From: Avibacterium volantium_A
Lineage (GTDB): Bacteria > Pseudomonadota > Gammaproteobacteria > Enterobacterales > Pasteurellaceae
Assembly (NCBI RefSeq): GCF_049366555.1
Contig: NZ_JBMMGT010000004.1
Span: 42,666 to 106,665 of the forward strand
Length of the DNA: 64,000 nucleotides
Direction: 5' to 3'
Below the pieces are notes generated by a model. That model saw only the letters and a list, made by a program, of their open reading frames with translations, was not told the origin of the DNA and searched no databases. Below, piece by piece: positions 61,498 to 64,000 of the stretch (the stretch's first letter is position 1; the number at the start of each line of letters is the position of its first letter). A program made the position numbers and the translations under genes.

Positions 61498-63960
61498 ATG
61501 ACAATGGATAATACCGATTTTCCATTTTCTTATAACCAACCTGAACAAACCACAGAATCGCTGAAAAAAGCGATTGTGTATAAATTGATTTTCTTAATTG
61601 GACGTTCCCCACAAGAAGCAAGCCAACGTGATTGGCTAAACGCCACCCTTTATGCGGTGCGTGATCTTGTTACAGAGGGCTGGATTTCTACTGCCCGTCA
61701 ATCCCGTGATGAAAAAACACGCCGTGTTTATTATTTATCAATGGAATATTTAATGGGACGCACCCTCTCTAATGCGTTGATTGCAGAGGGCGTTTATACC
61801 CTTGCTAAAGACGCGTTAGCAGAGCTTGATGTGGATTTAGAAGAAATCATCGAAAAAGAAGTTGATCCGGGCTTAGGTAACGGTGGTTTAGGGCGTTTAG
61901 CAGCGTGCTTTATGGATTCTATCGCCACCCTTGCAATCCCTGGTATGGGTTATGGTATTCGTTATGAATATGGAATGTTCCAACAGTCTATTGAAGACGG
62001 CAAACAGGTAGAAAAACCTGATGCGTGGTTAGAAAAAGGCGCACCTTGGGAATTTATTCGTCCGTCTAAACGTTTTAATATTCAATTTGGCGGACATATC
62101 TACTTTGAAGACAAAAAATGTGTTTGGGAAAGCAAAGAAGAAATTATTGCCTTAGCCTACGACCAAATGATCCCGGGCTATGCCAATGACAGTGCGGCGA
62201 CTTTACGTTTATGGAGCGCCCACGCAGGGGATTCTTTCAATTTGGCAGAATTTAACCGTGGTGATTATTTCCGTGCGATTGAAGATCGTGCTGCCAGTGA
62301 AAATGTTTCTCGCGTGTTATACCCTGATGATTCCACTTGGGCAGGACGCGAATTGCGTTTACGCCAAGAGTATTTCTTAGTTTCCGCTTCATTACAAGAT
62401 ATTATCAAACGCCACAAACGCACTCACGGCAGCGTGAAAAATCTTGCCGATAAAGTGGCAATCCACTTAAATGATACCCACCCAGCCTTAGCCATTCCTG
62501 AATTAATGTATATTCTAGTGGATAAAGAAGGCTATGATTGGAAAACTGCGTGGGATATGTGCCGCCGTATTTTCTCTTACACTTGCCACACATTAATGTC
62601 GGAAGCATTAGAAACTTGGCCAGTGGAAATGATGGCGAAAATCTTACCGCGTCATTTACAAATTATCTTTGAAATCAATGATTATTTCTTAGAATATGTC
62701 CGCACTTATGTAACCACAGACGATGATTTCATTCGCCGCGTGTCTTTAATTGAAGAAGGCGATGTACGCAAAGTGCGTATGGGCTGGTTATCCGTTGTGG
62801 GATCGCACAAAGTCAATGGGGTAGCGGCAATCCATTCAGATTTGATGGTTACTTCAACCTTTGCGGATTTTGCTCATATTTACCCAGAACGCTTCACTAA
62901 CGTTACCAATGGTATTACACCACGCCGTTGGATTGCAGTGGCAAACCCAGATTTATCCGCATTATTTGATCGCTATATTGGCACGGAATGGCGCCGTGAT
63001 CTGAGCTTATTAAATGAGTTCAAAGCACATATTGAGGATCCAGACGTGCAAAAAGCCATTCCTGCGATCAAGCGTGCCAACAAAGTTCGCTTAGCGGATT
63101 ATGTGAAAAAAGAATTGGGCATTGAACTCAATCCAGATGCTTTATTTGACGTACAGGTAAAACGTATTCACGAATACAAACGTCAAATTCTCAATGTATT
63201 ACACATCATCGCACGCTATAACGAAATGCTCGAACACCCTGAAAAAGATTGGACGCCACGCGTGTTTATTCTGGCAGGGAAAGCGGCTTCAGCCTATTAT
63301 GCGGCGAAACAAACCATTAATTTAATCAATGATGTGGCGAAAATCATCAATAACGATGAACGCTTGCAAGGTCGCCTGAAAGTGGTGTTTATTCCAAACT
63401 ACAGCGTCAGCCTTGCTCAGATCATCATTCCTGCTGCGGATATTTCCGAGCAAATTTCTCTCGCAGGAACGGAAGCATCAGGCACAAGTAATATGAAGTT
63501 CGCTCTTAATGGCGCATTAACCCTTGGCACATTAGACGGGGCAAACGTAGAAATCTTGGAAAACGTGGGCGAAGATAACATTTTCATTTTTGGTCATACC
63601 GTTGAGGAAGTGGAGGCGTTACGTCGTAACGGATACCGCCCTTACGATATTTACCAAAGTAATGAACAATTACGCCGTGTGATTGACCAAATCACGTCAG
63701 GATTATTCTCGCCGAATGATCCGCACCGTTATCAAGATTTGCTTAATGGCTTGTGCTATCACGATTATTATCAATCCTTTGCCGACTTCCAAAGCTATGT
63801 GGAAGCCCAAAAACGGGTTGATGAAAAATACCGTGATCAAAAGGCTTGGACAAACAGTGCGTTACAAAATATCGTCAATATGAGCTTCTTCTCCTCAGAC
63901 CGAACGATTAAAGAATACGCAGAAAAAATCTGGAAAATCCAACCGCTCAAATTAAACTAA
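61498..63960 (+). CDS. glgP: Glycogen phosphorylase
   Basis: This PLP enzyme releases glucose 1-phosphate from glycogen. At 820 residues it matches bacterial GlgP. The N-terminal VYYLSMEYLMGRTLSNAL near residue 78 and EVDPGLGNGGLGRLAACFMDS near 120 bind substrate, VKRIHEYKRQILN lies near 560, and the PLP lysine is Lys667 in EASGTSNMKFALNGALTLGT. I chose ATG 61498; TAGGAGA is upstream, and the second ATG two codons later is possible. It is the last gene of the operon in view; 40 bases remain to the window end. Confidence 0.97.
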   Translation: MTMDNTDFPFSYNQPEQTTESLKKAIVYKLIFLIGRSPQEASQRDWLNATLYAVRDLVTEGWISTARQSRDEKTRRVYYLSMEYLMGRTLSNALIAEGVYTLAKDALAELDVDLEEIIEKEVDPGLGNGGLGRLAACFMDSIATLAIPGMGYGIRYEYGMFQQSIEDGKQVEKPDAWLEKGAPWEFIRPSKRFNIQFGGHIYFEDKKCVWESKEEIIALAYDQMIPGYANDSAATLRLWSAHAGDSFNLAEFNRGDYFRAIEDRAASENVSRVLYPDDSTWAGRELRLRQEYFLVSASLQDIIKRHKRTHGSVKNLADKVAIHLNDTHPALAIPELMYILVDKEGYDWKTAWDMCRRIFSYTCHTLMSEALETWPVEMMAKILPRHLQIIFEINDYFLEYVRTYVTTDDDFIRRVSLIEEGDVRKVRMGWLSVVGSHKVNGVAAIHSDLMVTSTFADFAHIYPERFTNVTNGITPRRWIAVANPDLSALFDRYIGTEWRRDLSLLNEFKAHIEDPDVQKAIPAIKRANKVRLADYVKKELGIELNPDALFDVQVKRIHEYKRQILNVLHIIARYNEMLEHPEKDWTPRVFILAGKAASAYYAAKQTINLINDVAKIINNDERLQGRLKVVFIPNYSVSLAQIIIPAADISEQISLAGTEASGTSNMKFALNGALTLGTLDGANVEILENVGEDNIFIFGHTVEEVEALRRNGYRPYDIYQSNEQLRRVIDQITSGLFSPNDPHRYQDLLNGLCYHDYYQSFADFQSYVEAQKRVDEKYRDQKAWTNSALQNIVNMSFFSSDRTIKEYAEKIWKIQPLKLN

Positions 63961-64000
63961 GTTTTTGAACAAACACCTTAACAAAAGTGGGCAAATCGCA

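Noticed and set aside
1..64000. CRISPR arrays, insertion sequences, prophage, tRNA or rRNA genes
   Set aside because: No direct-repeat array, transposase, phage structural gene or tRNA-like cloverleaf was found in the intergenic regions.

Overview
The window is a stretch of housekeeping chromosome from a gamma-proteobacterium of the family Pasteurellaceae. The main evidence is the DNA-uptake signal AAGTGCGGT and its complement ACCGCACTT, which I count by eye roughly 45 to 50 times in 64 kb, close to one per 1.3 kb. This is the Haemophilus-type core (Haemophilus, Aggregatibacter, Pasteurella, Avibacterium and relatives), not the Actinobacillus pleuropneumoniae type. Gene order (malQ-glgBXCAP, uspE-fnr, trxB-cydDC, xseB-ispA-dxs next to thiI, yoaH-cspD) also fits. 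The species cannot be fixed from this window alone.

Layout. 1-3.7 kb: 3' part of a LacI-family (RbsR-like) regulator, an AbgT-family transporter and peptidase T. 3.7-9.8 kb: azoreductase, SohB protease, an OmpA-type lipoprotein, UspE and FNR, a 52-residue membrane peptide, and two tandem ferritins. 10-17.3 kb: lysine exporter LysO divergent from the OLD-family nuclease YbjD, molybdopterin genes moeA-moeB, folE, RNase D and a small lipoprotein. 17.5-17.7 kb: the 4.5S signal recognition particle RNA gene. 17.7-25.4 kb: cydC, cydD, trxB, cnoX, and a divergent gluconate permease/kinase pair with a readable CRP and GntR control region. 25.5-33.9 kb: Uup, the isoprenoid genes xseB-ispA-dxs, thiI and gltS. 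33.9-41.4 kb: prmB/smrB, a patatin-like lipase, truA, accD-folC, ornithine carbamoyltransferase, yoaH and a CspD-like protein. 41.4-51.8 kb: yccS, mgsA, csgI/yccT, acyP, then a four-gene Mn/Fe ABC transporter with an EamA permease, then tusE, yccA, ycgN and a DUF805 protein. 51.9-64 kb: a complete glycogen operon, malQ-glgB-glgX-glgC-glgA-glgP.

How the genes work together. The strongest unit is the glycogen operon, which covers precursor synthesis (GlgC), elongation (GlgA), branching (GlgB), debranching (GlgX), phosphorolysis (GlgP) and disproportionation (MalQ). A CRP-like site and a sigma70-type promoter precede malQ. Iron handling appears twice: tandem ferritins for storage and a YfeABCD-type importer behind a Fur-box-like site. 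TrxB, CydDC and CnoX are linked by thiol redox.

I found no insertion sequence, prophage, CRISPR array, tRNA or rRNA, and no convincing new multi-gene system. The least ordinary items are a 55-residue lysine/alanine-rich tail on GlgB, a MoeB without the four zinc cysteines of the E. coli enzyme, a cysteine-bearing tail on the metal-transporter ATPase, a BamE-like plus OmpA two-domain lipoprotein, two protein-binding-type palindromes in front of a lipoprotein and of cspD, and an importer operon set inside an otherwise E. coli-like mgsA...tusE-yccA neighbourhood.
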